Below, in pieces: positions 9,666-17,408 of a DNA stretch of 64,000 bases. Below the pieces are notes generated by a model, which was given only the letters and a program-made list of their open reading frames with translations, was not told where the DNA came from and ran no database searches. Within the stretch, counting starts at the first letter, position 1, and each line of letters starts with the position of its first letter. Made by a program: the position numbers and the translations under genes. The stretch is from Muriicola jejuensis (GTDB lineage: Bacteria; Bacteroidota; Bacteroidia; Flavobacteriales; Flavobacteriaceae): the NCBI RefSeq assembly GCF_010671595.1, contig NZ_JAABOP010000001.1, forward strand, positions 744,001-808,000, written 5' to 3'.

Positions 9666-10270
9666 TGCGAATTCTCTCCCAGCTGGCATCCTACATCTTC
9701 CATCCCATCTTTGTGCCCCTGGCGGGAACCGTATCCTATTTTCTGATCACTCCCAAGTATACCACCCTTGAGATGAGGAGCGGAAACATACTTCCGGTAT
9801 TTATCCTGACCATCATTATCCCCATATTGAGTTTCTTCATCCTGAAGAACCTGGGGATCGTGGGATCCATTTTCCTTGAGAAAACAGAGGAACGCAAATA
9901 TCCCCTCATGATCAGCCTTATCCTCCTATTTATGATTTTGCTGAAGGTCATACCGGACAATTACAATGTTGAATTGTACTTCTTTTTCCTGGGTCTGATA
10001 GCCGCCAGCAGTACATGCCTCCTATTGCTTTATATCCCGTTTAAGACAAGCCTTCACATGATGGGCATGGGCAGTATCCTAATGTATCTTATCGCCCTTA
10101 GTTTTCACTTTGAACGCAATATCGTCATGGCTATCAGCTTAATGTTCTTCGCATCGGGCCTGGTAGCCTCTTCCAGGCTGTACCTCAAGGCACACACCCG
10201 TACGGAGCTTCTCATAGGGTTTCTGGTGGGTGCGGTCTCACAGCTGCTCACCCTGAAATTCTGGCTGTAG
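9665..10270 (+). CDS. PAP2-like polytopic membrane protein (degenerate phosphatase motifs)
   Basis: About six hydrophobic helices in 201 residues. The layout recalls type 2 phosphatidic acid phosphatases, whose active site is K-x6-RP, PSGH, SR-x5-H-x3-D. Here one sees K73...R78-K-Y-P80, S129-L-H131 and S170-R171...H177...E181: the order is right but each motif is altered, with no RP pair, no PSGH, and Glu in place of Asp. It may be a divergent phosphatase or an inactive relative; the sequence cannot tell. The start codon overlaps the rpoN stop by one base. The substrate, if any, would be a lipid phosphate or pyrophosphate in the inner membrane. Confidence 0.7.
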   Translation: MRILSQLASYIFHPIFVPLAGTVSYFLITPKYTTLEMRSGNILPVFILTIIIPILSFFILKNLGIVGSIFLEKTEERKYPLMISLILLFMILLKVIPDNYNVELYFFFLGLIAASSTCLLLLYIPFKTSLHMMGMGSILMYLIALSFHFERNIVMAISLMFFASGLVASSRLYLKAHTRTELLIGFLVGAVSQLLTLKFWL

Positions 10271-10284
10271 GAATTTCTTCTGGT

Positions 10285-10971
10285 TTAGAGGATATAAAAG
10301 ATAAGGCCAATACGCAGAGGGGTGAAGGTGAGGTCCTCTCCGGTATCCAGTGTCAACCCATCCTTAAAGAGGTTATTGAAGGAGTAGTACACGTGAATGT
10401 TGAAGGTATTATAGCCGAAATTAGCCATGACCCCATATCGAAATCTCTCTATGTCCGTCACGTAGAAGGAATCTTTAAAATCAGCCGTTACGGTTTTCGC
10501 TCTGCCTCCCAGCACATAGCCCAACTTAGCCCCCAGGTATAGGCGCCAGAACCTGTATTCTGAGGGTGTGGAATTTCGAAATCGGATCTCAAAAGGCACT
10601 TCCACCAAATGGGTCTCCACCTTATTTCGCTTTACCCCAAGGTCGCTATCCAGCAATTGATAACGGAATCCATCCTCCAATTCAACCACCTGCAGGTTGG
10701 TGTAATACGAATTGTAACCGTAGCCGAGCCCCAGCCCCAGGCCAAAATTTCTTTCAGTGTTCAGGGGAAGGTCCTTGATAAATCCGAATTGAAGACCATA
10801 GGAGAGACTCCGCTGGTTTACACCCTGGGGTTTATTCGCTATGAAATTGTAAGTAAGGCCCACGTAAAACTGGTCCTCCAGATACTTCAGATCGGGCTGC
10901 TGTAAGCTATCCTGAGCAGACATAACCGTCAGGCAAAAGGCAGAAAGGAAGAATGCAATGCAAGACCTCAT
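10285..10971 (-). CDS. PorT-like outer-membrane beta-barrel protein
   Basis: A signal peptide (about residues 1-19, ending in MSAQ) is followed by alternating polar/aromatic strands (GLQFGFIKDL, FGLGLGLGYGYN, WRLYLGAKLGYV) and a C-terminal aromatic strand (GLIFYIL). These are features of an eight-stranded barrel of the PorT/OMP_b-brl type. PorT proteins of Bacteroidota take part in type IX secretion, but many relatives with other or unknown roles share the fold, so I do not assign the symbol. It lies downstream of the exbB-exbD operon on the same strand, but behind a terminator, so it may have its own promoter. Confidence 0.7.
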   Translation of the reverse strand: MRSCIAFFLSAFCLTVMSAQDSLQQPDLKYLEDQFYVGLTYNFIANKPQGVNQRSLSYGLQFGFIKDLPLNTERNFGLGLGLGYGYNSYYTNLQVVELEDGFRYQLLDSDLGVKRNKVETHLVEVPFEIRFRNSTPSEYRFWRLYLGAKLGYVLGGRAKTVTADFKDSFYVTDIERFRYGVMANFGYNTFNIHVYYSFNNLFKDGLTLDTGEDLTFTPLRIGLIFYIL

Positions 10972-11010
10972 GCCCCTAAAGGTAGGATTTTTGGATCAAT
11001 GCCAATAAAA

Positions 11011-11035
11011 AAACGCCCCGGAAATCGGGGCGTTT
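11011..11035 (-). terminator. Terminator of the exbB-exbD operon
   Basis: AAACGCCCCG (11011-11020) and CGGGGCGTTT (11026-11035) form a perfect 10-bp stem with a 5-base loop. On the minus strand a run of T follows, 20 bases after the last exbD stop. Confidence 0.9.
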
Positions 11036-11055
11036 TATTTCTTGTTTTATCGATT

Positions 11056-11538
11056 CTACTGGATGTTCCTGAAAGCATCCCCCTCGTAGGTGGTATAGTT
11101 CACCTTCAGGGCATTTACTTTACGAAGTTCCTGTTTGATATCAGAGATCAGACCCATGTTGGCATCCTTATCCACCTTGAGAGCGGTGGTCAGAACGTTC
11201 TGTAATTCCTGTGGCTTTTTGGCCCTTTCCTCCAGGATAAAATCGCCCACATCGGAAACGTTTGCAAACTTGTCATTCAACTGGATCTTAGGCTCGGTTC
11301 CGAACACCTTCTGGTAATCCCTCGTCGGTTTTCCCACATAGATATACAATACCCTGTCCTTCTTTTCCAGCTTCTTCACCTCGCTCGCATTCGGCAGGGT
11401 GTTCTCAACCATCAGAGAACTGTCCTTCATGGTGGTCACCGTCATGAAAAAGAACAAGAGCATAAATACGATATCGGGAAGCGAAGCCGTGGATACAGCT
11501 GGCAGGTCTCCGTCTTTTTTCTTTGTGAATTTAGCCAT
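11056..11538 (-). CDS. exbD: ExbD/TolR family biopolymer transport protein (first of two)
   Basis: One subunit of the proton-driven motor that energises TonB or Tol systems. It has a short cytoplasmic N-terminus, one membrane helix at about residues 21-40 carrying an Asp (LPDIVFMLLFFFMTVTT), which is the proton-carrying residue in ExbD/TolR, then a periplasmic domain. At 160 residues it is close to the usual length. It follows a second exbD by 20 bases and is the last gene of the operon with exbB. Two unequal ExbD proteins per ExbB is the common Bacteroidota arrangement. Partner TonB is not in this window. Confidence 0.92.
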   Translation of the reverse strand: MAKFTKKKDGDLPAVSTASLPDIVFMLLFFFMTVTTMKDSSLMVENTLPNASEVKKLEKKDRVLYIYVGKPTRDYQKVFGTEPKIQLNDKFANVSDVGDFILEERAKKPQELQNVLTTALKVDKDANMGLISDIKQELRKVNALKVNYTTYEGDAFRNIQ

Positions 11539-11558
11539 AGTCTTTTGTTCCTAAAAAA

Positions 11559-12167
11559 TTAGTTTGAAGTCGCGGTTTCCGCCTCAGAGAGCTTCTGAGG
11601 AAACAGATCCTGTATCCTCTGGACTTTGTCCTTAAGGTCGTCACGAATACTCGACGGGGTCTCCGGATTCAGATACTCCGCCTCCATATCCGTAAAATCA
11701 CGCCCGTAAAGCCTTTGGGCCTCCCGGTTCCTCAACTCGTTATAGGCACCTACCAGTTCATTCTGAACGGTAATATAGGTACCGTACTTGGTCTCCCTGT
11801 CATTCTTCAGGGAAATGATGGCCTTGGTGGGGTTGTCCGAAGAAGTATCATCCTTTTTACCCTTGCAATAGTTGCACGTACCGTCTCCCCCATTGTCGAG
11901 GAAGGCAATCGCTTTCTTGCGAAGGTCCTTGAGGTTGGTCAACTCTTCTTCTACGAGTAATTGCCCACTCTTATTGATATTCACCGTGAAGATGTTCTTC
12001 TGTTTGATGATCACATTATCTTCAGGCGGTTCAATAGGTGGCAACATCCGGTCTAGCCCCGCATCCGTTTCGATGGTAGTGGTTACCAGGAAAAAGATGA
12101 GTAGCAGGAAGGCAATGTCTGCCATGGATCCGGCATTTACTTCTGGTGGTCCTCCTCTTCTAGCCAT
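11559..12167 (-). CDS. exbD: ExbD/TolR family protein with a CxxC-bearing insertion
   Basis: The second ExbD of the operon. The N-terminus MARRGGPPEVNAGSMADIAF leads into one membrane helix (about 17-33) with the conserved Asp17. At 202 residues it is longer than typical ExbD (about 140). The periplasmic part carries an inserted polar loop at about residues 91-112 with Cys98-N-Y-Cys101, and an extended C-terminal helical tail. The paired Cys could form a disulfide or bind metal in the periplasm. The gene lies 14 bases from the preceding membrane protein gene. The ExbD assignment is firm; the function of the insert is unknown. Confidence 0.92.
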   Translation of the reverse strand: MARRGGPPEVNAGSMADIAFLLLIFFLVTTTIETDAGLDRMLPPIEPPEDNVIIKQKNIFTVNINKSGQLLVEEELTNLKDLRKKAIAFLDNGGDGTCNYCKGKKDDTSSDNPTKAIISLKNDRETKYGTYITVQNELVGAYNELRNREAQRLYGRDFTDMEAEYLNPETPSSIRDDLKDKVQRIQDLFPQKLSEAETATSN

Positions 12168-12181
12168 AACTCAGTTCTTTA

Positions 12182-12625
12182 TTATTTACTTGTCATCTTC
12201 TTGATTCCTCCATACAGCATAGAGACTACCGCTACTATAACCAGCACAAAGAAAAGATTTAAACCAGTGCCGATATTTTTGACGGTCTCTTCTGTCGTCG
12301 GGATTCCTCTTCTAGCCATCTCATCGAGATTCACGTCCGATCCAGTGGAAATTGCCCAGGAGAATCCGAGCAGGATCAGGAACACCCCGATTACGACCAG
12401 CGTCCTTTTCAATTTCTGTGGATGTGCGACCAGGTTGATCAGGGTAAAGAGCAAACTTGCCACCACGGCTACAGCCAAAAGGATGTAGGTAATGGTGAAC
12501 ATCCCTGTGAGGGCGCCACTCTGCACCGCTTCTGAGGCCGGCATGTCCTGACTGGGCAGTTGATACCAGAGTATCGCCGAGATCAGACCCAGAACGGCCA
12601 GTGCTATTTTTACAATTTTATTCAT
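12182..12625 (-). CDS. Four-helix membrane protein of the exbB-exbD operon, unknown function
   Basis: Not a family I can name. Its 147 residues contain four hydrophobic helices (about 5-20, 42-65, 75-92, 122-140). A periplasmic-looking loop between helices 1 and 2 holds LPSQDMPASEAVQ, and a polar stretch (DLNLDEMARRG-like) sits between helices 3 and 4. It is tightly packed between exbB (23 bases) and exbD (14 bases), so it is almost certainly made with the motor. Its place in the operon suggests an accessory or stabilising subunit; this is inference from position only. Confidence 0.82.
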   Translation of the reverse strand: MNKIVKIALAVLGLISAILWYQLPSQDMPASEAVQSGALTGMFTITYILLAVAVVASLLFTLINLVAHPQKLKRTLVVIGVFLILLGFSWAISTGSDVNLDEMARRGIPTTEETVKNIGTGLNLFFVLVIVAVVSMLYGGIKKMTSK

Positions 12626-12648
12626 AATCTTTTGTCTTTAGGCGCTTA

Positions 12649-13440
12649 TTATTTCTTGTGATCTACCAACATGTCGATCAGGGTGATCGAGGAATCTTCC
12701 ATATCGTTCACTATACCATCGATCTTGGCGATGATGTAGTTGTAGAAAATCTGGAGGATGATCGCAGTAATAAGACCAAATACCGTTGTCAAAAGGGCCA
12801 CCTGGATGTCTCCTGCAATAAGGGAGGCACTGAGGTTACCCACCGCGCTAATTTTCTGGAAGGCCTGGATCATACCGATAACCGTTCCCATGAACCCTAG
12901 CATAGGGGCGATGGCGATAAAGAGAGACAACCAGGAAACGTTTTTCTCCAACTGTCCCATTTGCACACCACCGTAGGCCACAACCGCCTTCTCGGCAGAT
13001 TCTACACCTTCTCCGGCCCTGTCGAGACCCTGGTAGTAGATAGAAGCCACCGGACCACGAGTGTTTCGGCATACTTCCTTGGCAGCTTCAACCCCACCGG
13101 AGGCAAGGGCGTCTTCTACCTGTTGTTTCAGTTTATCGGTGTTTGTGCTAGCCATATTCAAGTATATAATCCTTTCAATCGCTACTGCCAGACCCAGAAT
13201 GAGACAGAGAAGTACGATCCCCATGAATCCTGCACCCCCTTGGATAAATTGCTCTTTCAAAACTTGCTGGAATCCTTTTTCTTCCACCATCTCCTCAGCT
13301 GGCGAATCCTGAATCGTCATTGCCGCGGAGACAACAGTCGCAGAGAGATTAGAAACCATTGCATTCGCTTTTGCGCTTACCGTATTTGTACTTAGGACAA
13401 ATAGCCCAGCCATAGCCAGGATCGAGAATAATCTTTTCAT
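12649..13440 (-). CDS. exbB: MotA/TolQ/ExbB proton channel family protein
   Basis: The pentameric ring subunit of the ExbB-ExbD motor. An N-terminal hydrophobic leader (about residues 5-23, signal-like) is followed by a linker with EEMVEEKGF. A helix lies at about 72-92, then a cytoplasmic loop with the typical GxxxAKEV segment, and a conserved pair of helices at about 165-190 and 205-235 (IAPMLGFMGTVIGMIQAF, the family hallmark). At 263 residues it is on the long side because of the extra N-terminal leader, which is usual in Bacteroidota. It is the first gene of a four-gene operon. The upstream 70 bases are very AT-rich, as expected for a promoter. Confidence 0.92.
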   Translation of the reverse strand: MKRLFSILAMAGLFVLSTNTVSAKANAMVSNLSATVVSAAMTIQDSPAEEMVEEKGFQQVLKEQFIQGGAGFMGIVLLCLILGLAVAIERIIYLNMASTNTDKLKQQVEDALASGGVEAAKEVCRNTRGPVASIYYQGLDRAGEGVESAEKAVVAYGGVQMGQLEKNVSWLSLFIAIAPMLGFMGTVIGMIQAFQKISAVGNLSASLIAGDIQVALLTTVFGLITAIILQIFYNYIIAKIDGIVNDMEDSSITLIDMLVDHKK

Positions 13441-13625
13441 TTTGTTTAACTTGAATTTAGTTAGTTAATAGGTTTAAAGATATAAAAAATAAACAATTAA
13501 TAATTAAAAGATTTGCACTTCAGGACATTGAATCCTTCGTATTTTGCCAACTTGACAAATATAAGTGGAAAAATTAGAAATCCTAATTTTTCTCCCATGA
13601 GCGAAGCTCTTTCACATGGTGTTAG

Positions 13626-13713
13626 CAGAGAGGAAGGGATTCGAACCCTCGATACACTTTTGGTGTATACACACTTTCCAGGCGTGCGCCTTCGACCACT
13701 CGGCCACCTCTCT
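13626..13713 (-). tRNA. tRNA-Ser (anticodon GGA)
   Basis: On the minus strand the acceptor arms AGAGAGG and CCTCTCT pair perfectly with discriminator G. The anticodon stem CACGC/GTGTG encloses loop CTGGAAA, giving anticodon GGA. A long variable arm (GTATACACCAAAAGTGTAT) marks it as a class II serine tRNA, and the T arm reads GAGGGTTCGAATCCCTT. The 88-base length fits. CCA is not encoded. Reading frames called across this locus are spurious. Confidence 0.97.
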
Positions 13714-13783
13714 AAATTCCGTTTTGAACGGGCGCTCAAGAAACAAAAAAAATCGGGATCTTTAAAATTTTATCCCTTAAAAT

Positions 13784-14821
13784 TTAGGTCATTTCACCTC
13801 TGAGGGAGGTCTCGAATATGGTCCCGAATGAATTGCCCGAAACCTTGCTGCCAAGCAGGTACATCAGCTTGGTTATGGCGGCTTCTGTGGTAATATCCCT
13901 ACCATTTATCACGGCCATTTTCTCCAGTTCTCTACTGGTCTCGTACTGCCCCATGATCACGCCACCCCCGGAACACTGGGTCACGTTCACGATGTACAAT
14001 CCACTGTCGATCGCTCCTTTCAGGTCGGCCAGCAGCCAGTCGGCCGTTGGTGCATTCCCTGCCCCATAGGTTTCCAGGACCAGGGCCCTGAGATGGGGAA
14101 TGCCGAGCACACTCCTGACCAGGTCCCTGTTGAACCCCGGGAAAAGTTTGAGGATAGCCACCCGGTCATCGAGTTCCTTGTGCACCTTTAGAGGTTTTTT
14201 AATTCGATTTCTCCACAGGTTTTCCGGATGTATTTTCAGGTGCACGCCGGATTCCGCCAGGATGGGATAGTTGGGGGAGGCAAAGGCCTCGAAATGCTCC
14301 GCGTTGATCTTGGTGGTGCGGTTTGCCCGGTAGAGTTTGTTCTCAAAATAGAGCCCTACTTCCCGCACCACGGGCAACCCCTCCTGCTTCAAAGCCGCGA
14401 TCTGTATGGAGGTGATCAGGTTCTCCTTGGCGTCCGTGCGAAGGTCCCCGATGGGCAGCTGGGAGCCGGTAAAGATCACCGGCTTCTCCAGGTTCTCCAG
14501 CATATAACTCAGGGCAGAGGAGGTATAACTCATCGTATCGCTCCCGTGTAAGACCACAAAGCCGTCGTAATCCGAGTAGTGTTTTTCGACCAGGGTAGCT
14601 ATAGCGACCCAATGGGAAGGGTTCATGTTCGAGGAATCAATGGGCGATTTGAAGGAAACACTGTCAATAGCACAGTCGAGCTGACCCAGTTCGGGTATCC
14701 CATCGACGACCTTGGCAAAATCGAATGCCTTCAGGGCCCCGGTGTGGTAATCCTTGACCATGCCTATGGTTCCTCCGGTGTAGATGATCAGGATCCTGCT
14801 TTGTTCTTTTTTAACGGACAT
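13784..14821 (-). CDS. ansA: Type I asparaginase
   Basis: Hydrolyses asparagine to aspartate and ammonia, probably in the cytosol since there is no signal peptide. The first catalytic Thr motif is IIYTGGTIGM (Thr15 region) and the second is HGSDTM at 92-97, which supplies the Thr-Asp pair. The C-terminal domain (ETYGAGNAPT) is typical. At 345 residues it has the length of the type I enzymes rather than the secreted type II. It is a single gene; the next gene, tatD, lies 44 bases upstream on the same strand and may be co-transcribed. Confidence 0.95.
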   Translation of the reverse strand: MSVKKEQSRILIIYTGGTIGMVKDYHTGALKAFDFAKVVDGIPELGQLDCAIDSVSFKSPIDSSNMNPSHWVAIATLVEKHYSDYDGFVVLHGSDTMSYTSSALSYMLENLEKPVIFTGSQLPIGDLRTDAKENLITSIQIAALKQEGLPVVREVGLYFENKLYRANRTTKINAEHFEAFASPNYPILAESGVHLKIHPENLWRNRIKKPLKVHKELDDRVAILKLFPGFNRDLVRSVLGIPHLRALVLETYGAGNAPTADWLLADLKGAIDSGLYIVNVTQCSGGGVIMGQYETSRELEKMAVINGRDITTEAAITKLMYLLGSKVSGNSFGTIFETSLRGEMT

Positions 14822-14865
14822 GCGGAATAGAGTGTGTTAAAGTTACCTGCCTAATGCAACCTGCC

Positions 14866-15633
14866 TCAGACCCCAAAGACCTGCCTTGAATTCTCTGTGG
14901 TGATCCTCGCTATTTCTTCTTCCCTCACCCCGTAAATATCCGAAAGTTTGTTCAAAACCTCCATGAGAAAGGAAGGCTCATTCCGTTTGCCGCGATGCGG
15001 AACGGGTGCGAGGTAGGGGGCATCGGTCTCCAGGACCAGGTGCTCCAGTCCGATACGGTCCAGGAACCTGTCGATCTTTCCATTCTTAAAGGTCACCACT
15101 CCCCCGATCCCTAGCTTCATGTTAAACCCGATCGCCCTTTCTGCCTGTTCAAGGGTCCCTGTAAAACAGTGGAAGATCCCGTATAGGTCGTCCCCCTTTT
15201 CCTCCTCCAGGACCTCAAAGATCTCATCAAAGGATTCCCGGCAATGGATCACGATGGGCAACCCGTATTCTTTGGCCAGGGCGATCTGTTCCTTGAAGGC
15301 CAAGCGTTGTTCGGGAAAAAACGTTTTGTCCCAGTACAGGTCGATCCCGATCTCGCCCACCGCCCAGAATTTCCTTTGAGACAGCAGGTTTCTGACATGG
15401 TCCAGTTCTTCGCGGTAGTTCTCCTTTACATGGGTGGGGTGCAGCCCTGCCATCAGGAAGATCTTCCCCGGGAAATCCTTTTCCAGCCGGAACATGGAAT
15501 CGGTATACTCTGAGTCGATGGCAGGGACGAAGAAACGCTCAATTCCATTTGCCAACGCCTTTTTTACCACCTGGGCCCTGTCTTCCTCAAAAGATTCCGA
15601 ATAGAGGTGTATGTGTGTGTCTGTGATCAGCAT
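14866..15633 (-). CDS. TatD family metal-dependent hydrolase
   Basis: A TIM-barrel hydrolase of the TatD DNase family. The metal-binding pattern is complete: DTHIH (His7, His9), Glu94 in VGEIGIDLYW, His130 in VIHCRES, His155 in FHCFTG, and Asp204 in ETDAPYLAP. TatD proteins trim 3' ends of DNA or RNA and are linked to repair, but substrate choice varies, so no symbol is given. At 255 residues it matches the family. The start is close to and divergent from the retropepsin gene (39 bases). Confidence 0.92.
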   Translation of the reverse strand: MLITDTHIHLYSESFEEDRAQVVKKALANGIERFFVPAIDSEYTDSMFRLEKDFPGKIFLMAGLHPTHVKENYREELDHVRNLLSQRKFWAVGEIGIDLYWDKTFFPEQRLAFKEQIALAKEYGLPIVIHCRESFDEIFEVLEEEKGDDLYGIFHCFTGTLEQAERAIGFNMKLGIGGVVTFKNGKIDRFLDRIGLEHLVLETDAPYLAPVPHRGKRNEPSFLMEVLNKLSDIYGVREEEIARITTENSRQVFGV

Positions 15634-15672
15634 GTGACAAAAATAGGATTATCTTTAGCACAAAACACGGGA

Positions 15673-16125
15673 ATGGGAACCTTAAAGACGTTTTTAAAAA
15701 AGAAGGGATACCTGGCAGTACCCCTGACGATCACGGCCACCCATCACATGGAGGTCACCGCCGCGATCAATGGAATAATCGGGAGGTTCATCGTGGACAC
15801 CGGGGCTTCGAATACCTGTGTGGGTATGGATAAGATCGAATATTTCAAACTCAGTTCCAGGGCATCTGAGGTGAAAGCCGCAGGAGCGGGTGCCACCGAT
15901 ATGGAGACACAACTGTCTACAAAGAACGCTTTGCAAATCGGGAAATGGAAAAGGAAAAAGACAAAGATCATCCTGTTTGACCTCGGGCATATCAACGAGG
16001 CCCTGACCTCCCATGAAGCCCTTCCGGTAGATGGTATCATAGGCGCCGACCTACTGGAAAAAGGCAGGGCCATTATAGATTACAAGACCAGCACCCTCTA
16101 CCTCAAAAAGAAAAAGCGCTCCTGA
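15673..16125 (+). CDS. Small retropepsin-like aspartic protease
   Basis: A 150-residue single-domain protein with the catalytic triad Asp42-Thr-Gly-Ala-Ser of retroviral-type aspartic proteases. It is followed by a flap-like glycine-rich region and DGIIGADLLEK, the second hydrophobic-Gly motif. As in retropepsins it would need to dimerise to form an active site. No signal peptide is seen. The frame runs 22 codons further upstream, but into the divergent tatD start region, so the ATG at 15673, which is 15 bases after a TATCTTTA -7-like sequence, is the better start. Bacterial members of this family have mostly unknown targets. Confidence 0.85.
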   Translation: MGTLKTFLKKKGYLAVPLTITATHHMEVTAAINGIIGRFIVDTGASNTCVGMDKIEYFKLSSRASEVKAAGAGATDMETQLSTKNALQIGKWKRKKTKIILFDLGHINEALTSHEALPVDGIIGADLLEKGRAIIDYKTSTLYLKKKKRS

Positions 16126-16136
16126 AGAGCGCTTTT
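16112..16136. terminator. Bidirectional terminator between the retropepsin gene and the odh operon
   Basis: AAAAGCGCTC (16112-16121) and GAGCGCTTTT (16127-16136) are perfect inverted repeats with a 5-base loop. The hairpin overlaps the last codons of the plus-strand gene and lies 19 bases after the odhB stop on the minus strand. T-rich sequence follows the stem on the minus strand. Confidence 0.88.
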
Positions 16137-16154
16137 CTGATCGTTTATAATGAC

Positions 16155-17384
16155 CTACAGCTCCAGGGCCTTTTTCACATCCCCACCCATGAGAAGCTCT
16201 TCGGGGCTTTCTAGGGCTTCCTTAACGGCCACCAGGAAACCAACCGACTCCCGACCGTCTATAATCCTGTGGTCATAGGACAAGGCCACGTACATCACGG
16301 GTGCGATAGTGATCTCCCCATTCTTCACCACGGGTCTCTCCACGATATTGTGCATCCCCAGGATCCCGCTCTGAGGAGGATTGATAATGGGCGTGGATAG
16401 CATGGAACCGAACACCCCTCCATTGGAGATGGTAAAAGTTCCGCCGGTCATCTCGTCCACCGTGATCTGTCCTTCCCTGGCGCGTATGGCGAGGCGTTTT
16501 ACCTCGGCCTCAATACCCCTGAAGGTAAGATTCTCCGCATTTCGGATCACGGGCACCATAAGTCCCTTGGGTCCGGAAACGGCAATACTGATATCGCAGA
16601 AGTCATAGGTGATCATGTCCTTCCCGTCTATCATGGAATTTACTGCTGGGAATTCCTGAAGAGCGCGGATAACCGCCCTGGTGAAGAAGGACATAAAGCC
16701 CAGGCTCACCCCATGCCTCTCCTTGAATTCCTCTTTGTACTGGTTTCTCAGCTCGAAAATGGCAGACATGTCGACCTCGTTGAACGTGGTGAGCATGGCG
16801 GTCTCATTTTTAGCCGAGACCAGTCGTTCCGCCACCTTCCGCCTGAGCATGGATAGTTTGGTCCTGGTCTCTCCCCTTTTTCCACCGGTAGGTGTCCCCA
16901 TGGATGGAACGGCATTGACCGCATCCTCCTTAGTGATCCTGCCATCCTTGCCTGTTCCCTTTACCGAAGAGGCCGGAATCTCCTTTTCATCCAGGATCTT
17001 CCTCGCTGCAGGAGAAGGGGTGCCACTGGCATAGGATTTTTTCGCCTCAGCAGGCTTGGGCTTCTCAGCAGGTTTTGGTTTATCTTCAGAAACGGGTTTT
17101 TCAATTTTGGCCTCTTTGGCTTCTCCACCTTTCCCTTCGGGTCTGGGGGCATCTGTATCGATCAGACAGACTACCTCTCCCACGGCAACAGCATCACCTT
17201 CTTCCGCTTTAAGAGTGATGATACCACTTTCTTCAGCAGGGAGTTCCAGCGTAGCCTTATCAGAATCCACCTCAGCAATAGCCTGGTCTTTTTCCACATA
17301 ATCACCATCCTTGACCAACCATTCAGCGATCTCGACTTCAGTTATGGATTCTCCCGGAGAGGGAACTTTCATTTCTAATATCAT
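16155..17384 (-). CDS. odhB: 2-oxoglutarate dehydrogenase E2, dihydrolipoyl succinyltransferase
   Basis: Transfers the succinyl group from lipoate to CoA in the citric acid cycle. Three domains are visible: a lipoyl domain with Lys43 in DSDKATLEL, an Ala/Pro/Lys-rich linker with a peripheral subunit-binding domain at about 117-152 (SPAARKILDEKEI), and the acyltransferase core with catalytic His372 and Asp376 in SYDHRIIDGRE. The 409-residue length and single lipoyl domain fit OdhB/SucB. It follows odhA but with an M23 peptidase-like gene between them. E3 (lpd) is not in the window. Confidence 0.95.
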   Translation of the reverse strand: MILEMKVPSPGESITEVEIAEWLVKDGDYVEKDQAIAEVDSDKATLELPAEESGIITLKAEEGDAVAVGEVVCLIDTDAPRPEGKGGEAKEAKIEKPVSEDKPKPAEKPKPAEAKKSYASGTPSPAARKILDEKEIPASSVKGTGKDGRITKEDAVNAVPSMGTPTGGKRGETRTKLSMLRRKVAERLVSAKNETAMLTTFNEVDMSAIFELRNQYKEEFKERHGVSLGFMSFFTRAVIRALQEFPAVNSMIDGKDMITYDFCDISIAVSGPKGLMVPVIRNAENLTFRGIEAEVKRLAIRAREGQITVDEMTGGTFTISNGGVFGSMLSTPIINPPQSGILGMHNIVERPVVKNGEITIAPVMYVALSYDHRIIDGRESVGFLVAVKEALESPEELLMGGDVKKALEL

Positions 17385-17408
17385 GGTTCTGTTTTTGTAT
17401 TGAATACG

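Noticed and set aside
13497-13803. Frames on both strands over the tRNA-Ser locus
   Set aside because: They run through a well-formed tRNA gene and are spurious.
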